Origin: an uncultured Atopobium sp.
GTDB taxonomy: Bacteria; Actinomycetota; Coriobacteriia; Coriobacteriales; Atopobiaceae
Direction: 5' to 3'
NCBI GenBank assembly: GCA_947252455.1
Contig: CAMXVQ010000044.1
Coordinates: 1 to 7,044, forward strand
Length of the DNA stretch: 7,044 nucleotides
The notes under the pieces: generated by a model
What the model saw: only the letters and a program-made list of their open reading frames with translations
What the model was told of the DNA's origin: nothing
Database searches by the model: none
In this document: in pieces, positions 5,344-7,044 of the stretch
How positions within the stretch are numbered: position 1 is the stretch's first letter
Layout of the letters: each line of letters opens with the position of its first letter
Program-made: the position numbers and the translations under genes

Positions 5344-6675
5344 CTATTTATCCGCGTTTTGCGGACAATTATATACATTTGTTGGTATAAAATCACGTGC
5401 CAATTCGTAAACACCATGCGTTTTACGAATGACAATGCGAGGCATGTCTCTACTTAAGAACAAATACATTGCCTCGGTGATAGAATACGCACCTATATGC
5501 TGAAAAGCAAGTATATCATTCAAACCAAGCGAAGATTCATATTCTCTTACCAAAACATCCGAAGTAGTGCACAAGCTTCCGCATAACGTCCATGAACTGG
5601 TAAAACGGCCGCCTTCGCTCTCATCGGCCTGTGCAAAAGGTTGTGGCTCTTCAAGCATAGATTGCGCTTGTGTAGATAACGCCGATTTTTGCTGCGCCTC
5701 ATCCTCGCACGTAGACACATCAAGACACGTTGCTTGTTGCTGGCTCACATTGATGATAGACGGACATTTTAACCCCATCATTTGACCTAGATAAGACACA
5801 TGATTAATGCCACCATCAATAAATGCATAGTTTGTTTTTGTGTCCTGACCATGCTTAATATCAACAATACGCGTAAGGTATGTTCCGCATTCGCTTGCAA
5901 AAAAACGTCCCATTTCAACCGTCAGCGGTACACGATTTGCTATTCGTTGCAATGCGGGTGCAAGCTCTTTTGCAGGCAAAAGCGTATCAGAGGCATCTTG
6001 ATCGATAAAATAGGGATATGCAAGGCCAGGGCCGTATTCCAAACGCTGGCATTTCCAATTGTACTTGCTTTCAAGTTCATCGATAAGCGCTTCTAAACGA
6101 ACTAATTCTTTTTCTTGGTGCGTGAGTTTTTTACGCTGAGTTCCAACAAAATAATGAATACCCACAAACGAACAATGCATAAAATGCGCGCGATTATTTA
6201 TAAGGTGCTCCAGATCATCTTGGCACATACCAAACTGACTACCTGCATTAAGACGCAATAAAACGCGTACAGGTGATTTTGAAAGCAGACCTTGCTTGTC
6301 TAACTTTGCCGCTTCGCGTTCAATAAGCAATGCTTGCAAAACCGATTCGGCTGTACAAACACCCACGCCATAGCGCAGCGCAGCTTGTATATCATCCGTT
6401 TGTTTGCAAACACCTGAATACACAATGGCTTTTGGATCTACATGCAAACGTTTACAGATTTCCAACTCGCCAGGGCTACAAACCTCAAGCTTAAAGCCAC
6501 ATGCTTGTGCAGCTTTTGAAAGAAAAGGATTAGCCTTAATGGAATAGCACAAATCAATTGAAGTACCCATGATCTTTTTAACATGCTCAAGACGTTGCTT
6601 AAAAGCTTGCTCATCAAGGACATAGGTGGGCGTGGCATATGTTTGTGCAATTGTTGCAAGTTCTTGTATATCCAT
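5344..6675 (-). CDS. Fold-type III PLP-dependent decarboxylase (DapDC/ODC-like)
   Basis: Member of the Orn/DAP/Arg decarboxylase 2 family: an N-terminal PLP barrel followed by a C-terminal beta domain. Visible landmarks are YSIKANP with the PLP lysine K47; LEVCSPGELE at 63-71; GIHYFVGTQ at 172-180, where the family has HxHxGSQ; YGPGLAYPYF at about 214-223, the phosphate-binding glycines; EMGRFFASECGTYLTRIVDIK at 254-274 (family EPGR); DGGINH at 287-292; CGSLCTTSDVL at 365-375 with the catalytic-type C369; and GAYS with Y397. About 40 extra residues, rich in Gln, Ala, Glu and Ser, lie between 306 and 360. AAGGAA at 6681-6686 overlaps the stop of the adenylation gene and lies five bases before ATG, implying translational coupling. 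Placed between an adenylating enzyme and a carrier, it probably decarboxylates a carrier-bound or free amino acid, like BtrK. True lysA function is less likely given this context and the altered motifs. Confidence 0.85.
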   Translation of the reverse strand: MDIQELATIAQTYATPTYVLDEQAFKQRLEHVKKIMGTSIDLCYSIKANPFLSKAAQACGFKLEVCSPGELEICKRLHVDPKAIVYSGVCKQTDDIQAALRYGVGVCTAESVLQALLIEREAAKLDKQGLLSKSPVRVLLRLNAGSQFGMCQDDLEHLINNRAHFMHCSFVGIHYFVGTQRKKLTHQEKELVRLEALIDELESKYNWKCQRLEYGPGLAYPYFIDQDASDTLLPAKELAPALQRIANRVPLTVEMGRFFASECGTYLTRIVDIKHGQDTKTNYAFIDGGINHVSYLGQMMGLKCPSIINVSQQQATCLDVSTCEDEAQQKSALSTQAQSMLEEPQPFAQADESEGGRFTSSWTLCGSLCTTSDVLVREYESSLGLNDILAFQHIGAYSITEAMYLFLSRDMPRIVIRKTHGVYELARDFIPTNVYNCPQNADK

Positions 6676-6684
6676 ATCGTTTCC

Positions 6685-7044
6685 TTATTTTTTCATTAAA
6701 GCTTGACGATCGACTTTACCGTTTTTAGTAAGGGGCAACTTCTCAAGCGCCTCAAGTGTATTGGGGATCATAAATTGAGGTAAATTTCGATGAAGCGCAT
6801 CCGCAACATCTGAGTGCAAAGCCGTACCCATATAAAACAGATGCAAGCGATGACGCTTACTATCATAGGTACAAACCGCCTGCTCTACCCCATCGATATT
6901 CATAGCAACAGCCTCAATGTCGCCAAGCTCAATACGGTGACCAAGATGTTTAATTTGATGATCTTTGCGTGACGTATATACAAGATTTCCGCAAGAATCA
7001 AAATAGCCCATGTCACCCGTACGATATAAAGGCTCTAACCAGCT
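6685..7044 (-). CDS. Amino-acid adenylation enzyme, C-terminal part (5' end outside window)
   Basis: The frame is open to the window edge on the minus strand, so ATG 7011 is internal. The 119 visible residues are the C-terminal lid of an NRPS-type or DltA-like AMP-forming adenylation domain. They hold motif A7 (YRTGD, bases about 7012-7026) and the A8 hinge (GNLVYTSRKDHQI then GHRIELGDIE). They end in A10, NGKVDR, with the lysine that drives adenylation. The protein stops nine residues after A10, so no thiolation or thioesterase domain follows; it is a free-standing enzyme. It would activate a carboxylic acid, most likely an amino acid, with ATP and transfer it to the carrier encoded two genes downstream. 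Its stop is nine bases before the decarboxylase ATG. The substrate pocket (A3-A6) lies outside the window, so substrate cannot be read. An acyl-CoA ligase is unlikely given the RKDHQIKHLGHRIELGDIE signature. Confidence 0.93.
   Translation of the reverse strand, partial: SWLEPLYRTGDMGYFDSCGNLVYTSRKDHQIKHLGHRIELGDIEAVAMNIDGVEQAVCTYDSKRHRLHLFYMGTALHSDVADALHRNLPQFMIPNTLEALEKLPLTKNGKVDRQALMKK

Noticed and set aside
5111..5410. 99- and 72-residue + strand frames over the carrier gene
   Set aside because: Ser/Thr/Ile-rich shadows of the carrier protein coding strand, with no Shine-Dalgarno.
5344..6675. Calling the decarboxylase lysA
   Set aside because: Operon context with a carrier and adenylation enzyme, the HYFVGTQ and EMGR variants and the long insert make DAP decarboxylase function doubtful.
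7009..7011. ATG 7011 as the start of a small 108-residue protein
   Set aside because: Upstream codons to the window edge encode the A7 motif YRTGD in the same frame; it is an internal Met of an adenylation domain.

Overview
The window reads as part of a low-to-mid GC actinobacterial chromosome, most likely a member of the Coriobacteriia/Atopobiaceae (Atopobium/Fannyhessea-like). This is an inference from gene content and protein style: a Firmicutes-like M32 carboxypeptidase, an MscL with a C-terminal zinc ribbon, a free-standing PASTA protein and a streptodornase-like secreted nuclease. No rRNA, tRNA, CRISPR array, insertion sequence or prophage gene was seen.

Left part (1-2514, + strand): the 3' portion of an M32 metallocarboxypeptidase gene that begins before the window, then dtd (D-aminoacyl-tRNA deacylase) 39 nt downstream and probably co-transcribed. 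Next, with its own TATAAT promoter, comes mscL, the mechanosensitive channel gene, starting at GTG. These are housekeeping functions: peptide trimming, translation proofreading and osmotic protection.

Middle (2515-4030): a small cysteine-rich protein of unknown function (- strand) ends 16 nt from mscL in convergent orientation. It is divergent from a + strand membrane protein with two extracytoplasmic PASTA domains and no kinase domain. About 305 nt separate the two starts and carry plausible promoters in both directions. I moved the PASTA start to TTG 3127 because of a strong Shine-Dalgarno; the longer reading frame starts inside a candidate -35 box.

Right part (4031-7044, - strand): a membrane-anchored or secreted DNA/RNA non-specific endonuclease, preceded by a perfect 12-bp hairpin with a U-run and a TATAAT just upstream of it. 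Further upstream is a tight operon, in transcription order: the C-terminal end of a free-standing amino-acid adenylation enzyme (runs off the window), a fold-type III PLP decarboxylase, and a discrete carrier protein. Together these three look like a system that activates an amino acid, loads it on a carrier and decarboxylates it there, in the manner of the butirosin BtrJ/BtrK/BtrI set. A Dlt-like envelope aminoacylation system is the main alternative. This is the most interesting part of the window.
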